A stretch of 11,386 nucleotides of DNA from Chitinophagaceae bacterium. GTDB lineage: Bacteria > Bacteroidota > Bacteroidia > Chitinophagales > Chitinophagaceae. Location: the NCBI GenBank assembly GCA_017989935.1, contig JAGNOY010000038.1, positions 1 to 11,386 on the forward strand, read 5' to 3'. The position numbers and the translations under genes are program-made. Positions 6,396 through 11,386 of this stretch are shown here, piece after piece. The first letter of the stretch is position 1, and each line of letters starts with the position of its first letter. The notes under the pieces were generated by a model that saw only the letters and a program-made list of their open reading frames with translations, was not told where the DNA came from and did no database searches.

Positions 6396-6812
6396 CTAAA
6401 TTGCCCATGCGCCAGTAAGCATTTCTAAGTCATTCACTAGTTTGATAAGTTGATTTGGACAATGATTACAAGAGGTATAATAACCTAATTCCTTCACCCC
6501 GGTATACCAAGTTTTTAAAGGATGATTGCAAACTTTACAATGACCCTCTTCAGACACTAAATTCATTTTTTCTAGTAATTCAATTTCTATTATAATCTCA
6601 TGAGTAATCGCAGCTATACTTTCATAAATATCAGTATTATTTTCCTTGGAATAAGTTAATAGATCTTCGCATATTATTTTCATCTTTAAAAAGGTCTCTT
6701 GTCTTTCTACAAAAGTTTGAATAATGTATTCTCTGCAACTATCTTTTAAACGATCGAGATAAGAAGAGGTCTTAAAAATGATGTCAGTTTGCGGATGATT
6801 TAAATTTAGCAT
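6396..6812 (-). CDS. Small four-cysteine (zinc-ribbon-like) protein, possibly frameshifted
   Basis: The 138-residue reading has a mostly helical N-terminal half (residues 10-85) and then CKVC (92-95) and CNHC (115-118). This paired CxxC pattern, 19 residues apart, suggests a zinc ribbon. I do not recognise the family and can assign no function. The last residues (LTGAWAI) are abrupt. Removing a single base near 6420 joins the frame to one that continues about 26 codons as AHGQFREDHNGKLIDNPLYY and on to a TAA at 6337-6335, giving about 158 residues. This could be a real frameshift or a sequencing error. A box TACCTTTA (6842-6835), one mismatch from TAnnTTTG, lies 22 bases before the ATG. It is transcribed in the same direction as the toxin-antitoxin genes but is 202 bases from them. 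Confidence 0.7.
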   Translation of the reverse strand: MLNLNHPQTDIIFKTSSYLDRLKDSCREYIIQTFVERQETFLKMKIICEDLLTYSKENNTDIYESIAAITHEIIIEIELLEKMNLVSEEGHCKVCNHPLKTWYTGVKELGYYTSCNHCPNQLIKLVNDLEMLTGAWAI

Positions 6813-7014
6813 GATGTTTTACTAGCCGTGGATTTAAAGGTAAGAAAAATTCAATTTATAAAAATGTTCATGAGAATATGAAAGATTCTTTAAGAATTAT
6901 ACCGAGCTATCGCATAACTTTATTTGGCTTTGCGATTGTTGTGGATTAGAAAACACATAGTTTAAATTTAGTACAAAAGTCACAATGGCACAAAACCAAG
7001 TTTGGTGGCAGTTT
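6813..7014. other. Intergenic spacer after the toxin gene
   Basis: This spacer separates the ParE stop from the zinc-ribbon gene on the minus strand. Just past the toxin stop (6973-7010) lies a short hairpin-forming string around ACCAAGTTTGGT, too weak to call a terminator. A second small palindrome, ATTCTTTAAGAAT, lies near 6887-6899. No reading frame looks like a gene. Confidence 0.4.
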
Positions 7015-7314
7015 TTATTCGTTCAATCTGCTTTTCAAATCCATTCTCTCGTGTAAAATTCGGATAATTTCTATTTCGTCTTTTTCTATAAATTGGTAGA
7101 ATATTATATGCCTTCCTGAATGAAATCCGAATAAATTTTTAGTAATTTGGTCATATTCTTTTCCGATTTCAGGATTTTTTCCGATTTCCATACAAGAAAG
7201 TTTCAGCATTGCATAATATTTATCAGCCTGAGTTTCAGACCATTTTTCAAAAGTATGTTCCCAAATATTATTCAAGTCGTCAATGGCTTCTTGTCTTAAA
7301 ATAACTTTAGCCAT
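7015..7314 (-). CDS. parE: RelE/ParE-family toxin
   Basis: This 99-residue protein fits the ParE branch of the RelE/ParE superfamily: a basic start (MAKVILRQEAIDDLNNIWEHT), a Trp/Thr-rich helix, NPEIGKEYDQI (47-57), the GFHSGRHIIFYQF strand pair (63-75) and the ending IIRILHERMDLKSRL (83-97). ParE toxins poison DNA gyrase; RelE relatives cut mRNA on ribosomes. The overall pattern favours ParE, but the target is inferred. It overlaps the antitoxin by eight bases (ATGGCTAA), the usual coupling in such pairs. No promoter of its own is evident. Length is normal and no key segment is missing, so the pair looks functional. Confidence 0.93.
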   Translation of the reverse strand: MAKVILRQEAIDDLNNIWEHTFEKWSETQADKYYAMLKLSCMEIGKNPEIGKEYDQITKNLFGFHSGRHIIFYQFIEKDEIEIIRILHERMDLKSRLNE

Positions 7315-7555
7315 TTTTTCTTTTCTCTGCCTTTAGTTGTTTTAAATTTTCGTCAAAGTCAAAATTTACGACTCTTGGGCTTTCTAAACCTTTTTGAATC
7401 GCATTTTTCAAAGCAATCGTTTTAATTTCTTCATCCTCTAATAGTCGAAGTCCTGCACGTACAACTTCACTCACATTTTTAAAACGTCCTACTGATACTT
7501 GGCTACTCACAAACTGGTCGAAATAATTTCCTAGTGATATGGATGTATTTTTCAT
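7307..7555 (-). CDS. parD: ParD-family antitoxin
   Basis: This 82-residue antitoxin has an N-terminal ribbon-helix-helix DNA-binding domain (MKNTSISLGNYFDQF, then GRFKNVSEVVRAGLRLLEDEE at about residues 23-43) and an acidic/basic C-terminal tail that would wrap the toxin. ParD neutralises ParE and represses its own operon. The start at 7555 is chosen because MKNTSISLG is the standard ParD beginning. It also lies 17 bases after a strong promoter box, whereas the upstream in-frame start at 7600 falls within the promoter itself. The stop overlaps the ParE start. A perfect 17-base palindrome upstream is the likely autoregulatory operator. Confidence 0.93.
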   Translation of the reverse strand: MKNTSISLGNYFDQFVSSQVSVGRFKNVSEVVRAGLRLLEDEEIKTIALKNAIQKGLESPRVVNFDFDENLKQLKAEKRKNG

Positions 7556-7572
7556 GCTATTTGAAATTTTGA

Positions 7573-7603
7573 CAAAGTTACCAATAATTGGTAAGTGCAC
7601 AAA
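7573..7603 (-). promoter_or_regulatory. parDE promoter
   Basis: On the minus strand, TTTG (7603-7600), a 19-base spacer and TAACTTTG (7580-7573) match the Bacteroidota consensus exactly. The parD ATG (7555) follows 17 bases later. This is the best promoter match in the window. Confidence 0.8.
7578..7594. promoter_or_regulatory. parDE operator palindrome
   Basis: TTACCAAT-A-ATTGGTAA is a perfect 17-base palindrome. It occupies the promoter spacer and the first three bases of the -7 box, so a ribbon-helix-helix ParD (with ParE) bound here would block RNA polymerase. This placement is typical of type II toxin-antitoxin autoregulation; binding is inferred. Confidence 0.8.
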
Positions 7604-7649
7604 TCTTTAATTCAAGCTTTTGAGTTTGATTTTGAAGTTATTTTTGTCT

Positions 7650-7706
7650 AACCGTCGCGGGAAAATTGTCAGCAACTACTAATGGCAGCAATTTTTCTAT
7701 TCGGTT
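7650..7706. other. Imperfect long hairpin overlapping the end of the exported-protein gene
   Basis: An inner stem, AAAATTG (7662-7668) with CAATTTT (7689-7695), is enclosed by an outer stem, AACCG (7650-7654) with CGGTT (7702-7706), with unpaired bases between. It straddles the stop codon of the exported-protein gene and could end transcription coming from the right, although no T-run follows. GTCTAAC (7646-7652) fits an integron core-site pattern, but the partner core is missing. Confidence 0.45.
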
Positions 7707-8623
7707 TCGTTGTATGAATTTACTTTAAATAGGATTTGAAATTGAATTGGATCTTTTTTTGAATTTGGAAATACTTCAGCATTTATTCTTTTTTCAAATT
7801 CTTTCATGATATCTAAATCAATATCATTTTTAAGGGCAAATTCAATTTTGTTTTGTTTCTTATTTAATTCAAATTTTATGATGATTTTTCCTTCTTTTGT
7901 TGAGGTTTTAAATAACTCTTCAAATATTTTTGAACATTTTTCAACTATTTTACTCAATTCTTCTACTGAAGTATTTTTCTTTAAAGTTGCATCATCACTT
8001 AACAAAAATATCTTTTCTAGCTTTGTTTCTTTTTCTCCTTTGGAAATGGTTGTAACTTCTTCTCCGTTTTGATATGTTTTATAACCTTTAGTTTTCGGAG
8101 CTTCGTCAAGCCACATTAATTTTAAATCCTCTTTTAAGATATTTAGAATATAATTGTGCTCTTTCGTTTCAACTATTAATAATGGCTCATCGATGTCAAA
8201 CGAAATTACTGACCAATAGTATTTTAATTCTTCTTCGTTGGCTTTTCTAATTTTATATTCCCCTTTAACTTCCTTTCTGAACTCATCCCAAACTTTCTTT
8301 GCGTCTTTGATATCCTGAGTCATTTTTCCTTTAAGCTCTAAATTATCAACGTGAAATGTTGTATTCCCTCCTTCAATTTCGCTTAATCTATTAATGTTTT
8401 TGTATCTGTTCCATAATTGAGGTCCAACAATTAATATATTCTGAGCTAATGTAAACTTTGAATCGTCTGATATGTTTTCTGAAATTAATTTCTTCGCTTC
8501 TTCTATTGTTTTAGCATCACAATAATTATATGTGACTCCTTTTGGAATTACAATTTCTTCAATATTTTGTCCATATGAAATTGAGAAAAGTGTTGATACT
8601 AAAAATGTAAAAATGTATTTCAT
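7697..8623 (-). CDS. Exported protein of unknown function
   Basis: This 308-residue protein starts with a clear Sec signal peptide (MKYIFTFLVSTLFSISYGQ, cleavage probably around residues 18-19). No lipobox or membrane helix follows, so it is likely periplasmic or secreted. The mature part is strongly charged, rich in Lys and Glu, and looks alpha/beta: EEAKKLISENI, a LWNRYKNINRL helix, YYWSVISFDIDEPLLIVETKEHNYIL strands, then a long helical Lys/Glu region from about 210. I recognise no family or active site. A weak box TAACTTTA (8663-8656) lies 32 bases before the ATG. The gene is notably more A+T-rich than deoC or the aminotransferase beside it and sits next to a toxin-antitoxin pair, which suggests horizontal acquisition. 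Its stop codon lies inside an imperfect hairpin. Confidence 0.82.
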   Translation of the reverse strand: MKYIFTFLVSTLFSISYGQNIEEIVIPKGVTYNYCDAKTIEEAKKLISENISDDSKFTLAQNILIVGPQLWNRYKNINRLSEIEGGNTTFHVDNLELKGKMTQDIKDAKKVWDEFRKEVKGEYKIRKANEEELKYYWSVISFDIDEPLLIVETKEHNYILNILKEDLKLMWLDEAPKTKGYKTYQNGEEVTTISKGEKETKLEKIFLLSDDATLKKNTSVEELSKIVEKCSKIFEELFKTSTKEGKIIIKFELNKKQNKIEFALKNDIDLDIMKEFEKRINAEVFPNSKKDPIQFQILFKVNSYNETE

Positions 8624-8679
8624 TCTTTAAAGATTTTTTTTGTTTCTGGTTGTGGTAAAGTTACTAGCAACTGGTTTAG

Positions 8680-9870
8680 TTAGTGATTCAATACTTCATC
8701 GATACTTTGCAGTATTATTTTACAAGCCGCTATAATTTCTGTTGCTGAAATAGTTAATGGAGGAGCAATTCTCAAGGCTTGTGGGGCAAACAAAAACCAA
8801 TCTGTAAATACACCATTGGCAATACAAGTATCAATAATTTTTTTGTTTGTGTCGTAATCTTCAAAATGCAAAGCCATGAGTAAACCGCAATGACCAATTT
8901 TCAGAATTTTTGGATGCTGAAGATGTTCTAGAAATAGTGCTTCTTTTTGCTTGATATCTTGAACTAATTGATTTGTTTGCAAGTATTCGAAAGCAGCTAA
9001 GCCAGCAGCGCAACAAACAGGATGCCCACCAAAGGTAGTAATATGACCCAATACCGGATTTCGCGTAAACGCATTCATTTTTTCTGTACTAGAAATAAAC
9101 GCCCCTAATGGCATACCACCGCCTAATGCCTTCCCTAGCAGCAAAATATCAGGCACGATCCCCGTTTCTTGAAATCTGAATAAAGATCCAGTGCGACCAA
9201 ACGCTGTTTGTATTTCATCCAAAATCAATAAAGTACCAGTTCGGTCACATTGCTTTTTGAGAGCTTGCAACCAAGCATGATCGGGCACTCTCACCCCTGC
9301 TTCACTCTGAACAGGCTCTAGGATAATACAAGCAGTTTGATCGTCAATAGCTTGTATCGAGTCTTCACTTTGATAGGGAAACTGATAAATATTAGGCAAT
9401 AATGGCCTAAAAGCCTGTTGCCAATAGTCGCTTCCCATCACACTTAAAGCACCTTGTGTACTTCCATGATACGAATTTTTGAAGGAAATTATTTTGCTTC
9501 TCCCTGTAATTCGTTTGGCTAATTTCATGGCGCCTTCAGTAGCTTCACTTCCACTGTTGGTAAAATATACACTATTTAATGAAGGTGGTAATGCATTTGC
9601 TAGCGCTGTGGCATATTGAACTTGTGGACCTTGTATCACTTCGCCATAAACCATCACATGTAAATACTCATCAACTTGCTTTTTGATAGCCTCGTTCACA
9701 GTAACATTGCCGTGACCTACATTACAAACGCTAATACCGCCAATCAAATCAATGTGTTTCTTTTGATGTTGATCATACAAATATACCCCTGAAGCCTTAC
9801 TCACTTCAAAACAAAGTGGAGTTTCAGAGGTTTGTCCTACATGTTGCAAAAAAAGTTCTCTTGTATTCAT
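8680..9870 (-). CDS. Class III PLP-dependent aminotransferase (acetylornithine/ornithine type)
   Basis: This 396-residue enzyme is a complete class III (subgroup II) aminotransferase. Visible are DLIGGISVCNVGHG (41-54), the phosphate-binding NSGSEATEGAMKLAK (105-119), YHGSTQGALS (134-143), EPVQSEAGVR (185-194), LILDEIQTAFGRTG (215-228, with Asp218 pairing the pyridine nitrogen), LLGKALGGGMPLGA (244-257, PLP Lys247) and TTFGGHPVCCAAG (278-290). Such enzymes include acetylornithine, ornithine and GABA aminotransferases. The sequence resembles a Chitinophagaceae group usually labelled 'aspartate aminotransferase family', whose exact substrate I cannot tell. No arginine-biosynthesis neighbour is present to support ArgD. 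The start is ATG 9870, only seven bases after a perfect promoter box, so the mRNA has almost no leader. It stands alone, with 56 bases to the next gene on this strand. Confidence 0.92.
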   Translation of the reverse strand: MNTRELFLQHVGQTSETPLCFEVSKASGVYLYDQHQKKHIDLIGGISVCNVGHGNVTVNEAIKKQVDEYLHVMVYGEVIQGPQVQYATALANALPPSLNSVYFTNSGSEATEGAMKLAKRITGRSKIISFKNSYHGSTQGALSVMGSDYWQQAFRPLLPNIYQFPYQSEDSIQAIDDQTACIILEPVQSEAGVRVPDHAWLQALKKQCDRTGTLLILDEIQTAFGRTGSLFRFQETGIVPDILLLGKALGGGMPLGAFISSTEKMNAFTRNPVLGHITTFGGHPVCCAAGLAAFEYLQTNQLVQDIKQKEALFLEHLQHPKILKIGHCGLLMALHFEDYDTNKKIIDTCIANGVFTDWFLFAPQALRIAPPLTISATEIIAACKIILQSIDEVLNH

Positions 9871-9877
9871 CAGGCGC

Positions 9878-9908
9878 CAAAGGTAAGAATCTTAGCCTTT
9901 AGTCCTAA
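9878..9908 (-). promoter_or_regulatory. Promoter of the aminotransferase gene
   Basis: On the minus strand, TTAG (9908-9905), a 19-base spacer and TACCTTTG (9885-9878) fit the Bacteroidota promoter, with one mismatch upstream and a perfect -7 box. The box ends seven bases from the start codon, which implies a near-leaderless transcript. Confidence 0.65.
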
Positions 9909-9955
9909 GTATAAAAATATCGTCAAGGGCATTTTCAAGTTTATGTTGCTGCGAA

Positions 9956-9987
9956 TTCGCTACTTCGTAAATTGCAACTTACTTTTG
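9956..9987 (+). promoter_or_regulatory. Promoter of the three-gene membrane operon
   Basis: TTCG (9956-9959), 20 bases, then TACTTTTG (9980-9987), a perfect -7 box, precede the ATG at 9996 by eight bases. An in-frame TTG at 9972 lies inside this promoter and is therefore not the start. The promoter is back-to-back with that of the aminotransferase. Confidence 0.6.
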
Positions 9988-9995
9988 CAAGAATC

Positions 9996-10427
9996 ATGGA
10001 AACATCAACTCAGTTCGCAGATCAAAATCAGGAACAGAATCAGTTTGTTTTTGAAACAGAAGCCACACGAAAAGTAATAGATCAATGTGTGTTGTGGGCA
10101 AGAGTTTGTGGCTTTCTATCTGTAGCCAATATCTTGTTAGGTTTAGTTCAAATGGGCATTGGTTTTATTAAAGGCAATGAAAGTTTTGGAAATGGCATTT
10201 TATCATTTGGCTTATCAACCTTGTTTAGTTTATTGATTTCATTCAATTTATTGCAATTTGCTTCAAGATTACAAAAAGGCGTTCAACAACAAGATGTATT
10301 ATCTATTCATCAATCGCTGGGTCATTTAAGAGTTTTTTTTATGACCATGGGCTTTCTCTTTATAATTTCTCTTTTTTTATTATTTGTAGGCATTATTTTA
10401 ATTGCCTTAACAGCCATACTCAAATAA
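9996..10427 (+). CDS. DUF5362-like membrane protein, first paralogue
   Basis: This 143-residue protein has a polar, Gln/Glu-rich N-terminus of about 25 residues and then three predicted membrane helices (about 37-58, 66-88 and 112-140). Between helices 2 and 3 lies a cytoplasm-like loop with ASRLQKGVQQQD and HQSLGHLR. The pattern (amphipathic helix, WAR..GFL, then a QKG loop and an xQSLxxL helix) fits the DUF5362 family common in Bacteroidota, whose function is unknown. The next gene has the same layout, so the two are probably tandem duplicates. The start is ATG 9996, eight bases after the promoter box. It heads an operon with intergenic gaps of seven and eight bases. Family assignment is from memory, with moderate confidence; membrane location is clear. 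Confidence 0.75.
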   Translation: METSTQFADQNQEQNQFVFETEATRKVIDQCVLWARVCGFLSVANILLGLVQMGIGFIKGNESFGNGILSFGLSTLFSLLISFNLLQFASRLQKGVQQQDVLSIHQSLGHLRVFFMTMGFLFIISLFLLFVGIILIALTAILK

Positions 10428-10434
10428 GTAATTG

Positions 10435-10893
10435 ATGGAAAAAAATCTACTTCAACACAAACTACTCACAGAAGCTTTCACAGAAAACGATTCCTTAAAA
10501 TCTGCAGGGAATTGGGCAAGGTTTATAGGCATTGTTTTTATCATTTTTGCCTTGTTTGCTTTAGGAATCTTGATCTTTATATTCACTAATTTGTCAGATT
10601 TAGCGAATCAGTTTATGCAGTTAAATGGCATGAGTGATCAAGCGATGGAATTTATCCTAGGTGCTGGTAAATGGATATTTGCCTTTTTTATGATCATTAT
10701 TGCTTCGGTGCTTTTAGTGAATGCCTATTACTTGATTAATTTTCAACGAAAAGGTGCTTCCTTGTATACATTCAAACAAGAAATAAATATTCAAGAAAGC
10801 CTTCATTTTCTTAGCAGATATTTATTTATTAGTACCTTATTGGGGGTATTGTCTACTTTATTATCCTTGATTGCCATCTTATATTTTGCCTAA
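10435..10893 (+). CDS. DUF5362-like membrane protein, second paralogue
   Basis: This 152-residue protein has three predicted membrane helices (about 29-51, 78-103 and 127-150). It repeats the layout of its upstream neighbour: GNWARFIGIVF at the first helix, INFQRKG after the second, and NIQESLHFLSRYL leading into the third. A longer loop with LANQFMQLNGMSDQAMEF between helices 1 and 2 distinguishes it. The start is taken as ATG 10435 rather than the TTG one codon earlier; the upstream stop is seven bases before. No enzyme motif is visible. The conserved soluble loops suggest that the two paralogues could assemble with each other, but that is conjecture. Confidence 0.74.
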   Translation: MEKNLLQHKLLTEAFTENDSLKSAGNWARFIGIVFIIFALFALGILIFIFTNLSDLANQFMQLNGMSDQAMEFILGAGKWIFAFFMIIIASVLLVNAYYLINFQRKGASLYTFKQEINIQESLHFLSRYLFISTLLGVLSTLLSLIAILYFA

Positions 10894-10901
10894 GCCTTAT
10901 T

Positions 10902-11192
10902 ATGTGGACGGATATACTCAGGCCCTATTTAATTCCTTGTCCTTCTAAAACTATTTTTGGTATTCGTTGCTTTGGATGTGGGTTTCAAAATAGTTTATTG
11001 GCTTTGTTAGAAGGAGATATCAAAGAGAGTATAGCTTTATATCCTGCCTTGATACCCATCTTGATTTTATTTTTAATGATGATCATACAGGTTTTTGTAA
11101 AACGATCTAAAGGGCAAAAGCTACTTAGGTATTGGTTTTATTTTTGTGTGGTGTTGGTTATGGGAAATTATGTAGCTGGATTTTTTCAGTGA
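10902..11192 (+). CDS. DUF2752 family membrane protein
   Basis: This 96-residue protein matches the DUF2752 pattern: CP at 13-14, G20, then the CFGCG knuckle (23-27; usually CPGCG), an ALLEGD turn (34-39) and the ALYPAL motif (45-50; usually an NP), followed by a membrane helix (about 49-66) and a second near 77-95. The cysteines could bind a metal or form a disulfide; family function is unknown. It begins eight bases after the preceding stop, so it is the third cistron of the operon. DUF2752 genes often sit near DUF5362 or TM2-domain genes in Bacteroidota, as I recall, which supports a shared but undefined membrane role. No clear terminator follows. Confidence 0.85.
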   Translation: MWTDILRPYLIPCPSKTIFGIRCFGCGFQNSLLALLEGDIKESIALYPALIPILILFLMMIIQVFVKRSKGQKLLRYWFYFCVVLVMGNYVAGFFQ

Positions 11193-11313
11193 CAAACAAC
11201 AATTTGATTCGTTGAGGTTATTTGGTATTTTCTAACAATCTTAATAAAACGGAACTGTGGCAAGGATTGAAGCGGTTACCCCACATCCCGAAAGGCTTTC
11301 TATAATTTTTTCT
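11193..11313. other. Spacer between the membrane operon and repeat copy 2
   Basis: No gene is supported here. The string at 11251-11275 (GGAACTGTGGCAAGG and on) resembles, by recollection only, a sequence found repeatedly between genes in Bacteroidota; it may be part of the same interspersed element as the following repeat. It has no counterpart next to copy 1. Confidence 0.3.
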
Positions 11314-11386
11314 TATGATTATCCGCAAAGATACCCGATTGTTTTTCCACTTTTGCCATGACGCAAAAGTTGAGCAAAAAGTCTAG
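11314..11386 (+). repeat. Dispersed 73-base repeat, copy 2 (reaches window end)
   Basis: This copy has 69 of 73 bases identical to 725-797, in the same orientation, 10,589 bases away. The internal hairpin ACTTTTGC/GCAAAAGT lies at 11349-11370. Identity continues to the last base of the window, so the true element is probably longer. Confidence 0.85.

Noticed and set aside
7556..7600. Longer start for the ParD antitoxin at 7600
   Set aside because: The extra codons cover the promoter spacer and operator; family members start at the MKNTSISLG equivalent.
7015..8672. Integron gene-cassette array
   Set aside because: Only one RYYYAAC-like core is found. The string AGCAACT near 7671 and 8665 is a seven-base match only, and no integrase or paired attC site is visible.
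9972..9995. Longer start (TTG 9972) for the first DUF5362-like protein
   Set aside because: It lies within the promoter; ATG 9996 gives a normal protein start.
1..11386. CRISPR array, tRNA, rRNA or complete insertion sequence
   Set aside because: No regularly spaced repeats, no cloverleaf or rRNA-like stretch and no transposase frame were seen on either strand.

Overview
The window looks like chromosomal DNA of a Bacteroidota member, probably in the Chitinophagales/Sphingobacteriia range. Three things point there. Several genes are preceded by the Bacteroidota-type promoter box TAnnTTTG, and in the best cases a TTTG-like element lies 18-20 bases upstream. Shine-Dalgarno sequences are absent or poor. 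Several proteins belong to families I associate with that phylum (DUF5362-like membrane proteins, the short 'RKSG..W..T..TD.WTL' protein, a Chitinophagaceae-like class III aminotransferase). This placement is an inference from sequence style; no marker gene such as rRNA is present.

Layout. Bases 1-664 (minus) hold the N-terminal third of UvrC, cut by the window edge. A gene-poor stretch with one copy of a 73-base dispersed repeat follows. On the plus strand come an AIM24/TIGR00266 protein, an exported probable outer-membrane beta-barrel, a small conserved hypothetical, deoC (deoxyribose-phosphate aldolase) and an aldehyde dehydrogenase. The last two form a plausible deoxyribose catabolic unit: DeoC releases acetaldehyde and the dehydrogenase would oxidise it. 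Right after them lies a decayed N-terminal fragment of what looks like a DUF1399-type gene.

From about 6.3 to 9.9 kb everything is on the minus strand: a small four-cysteine zinc-ribbon-like protein whose C-terminus looks frameshifted, a ParD-ParE toxin-antitoxin pair with a clear promoter and operator palindrome, a signal-peptide-bearing protein of unknown function, and a PLP-dependent class III aminotransferase. The toxin-antitoxin pair and exported protein are visibly more A+T-rich than the housekeeping genes and look like an acquired segment.

A divergent promoter region at 9.87-9.99 kb separates the aminotransferase from a tight plus-strand operon of three small membrane proteins: two DUF5362-like paralogues and a DUF2752 protein. 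The window ends inside a second, same-orientation copy of the 73-base repeat.

I saw no CRISPR array, tRNA, rRNA, complete insertion sequence or obvious multi-gene defence system. The points most worth a second look are the dispersed repeat, the cluster of interlocking inverted motifs ahead of deoC, the uncharacterised three-gene membrane operon, and the two decaying genes around 6.0-6.8 kb.
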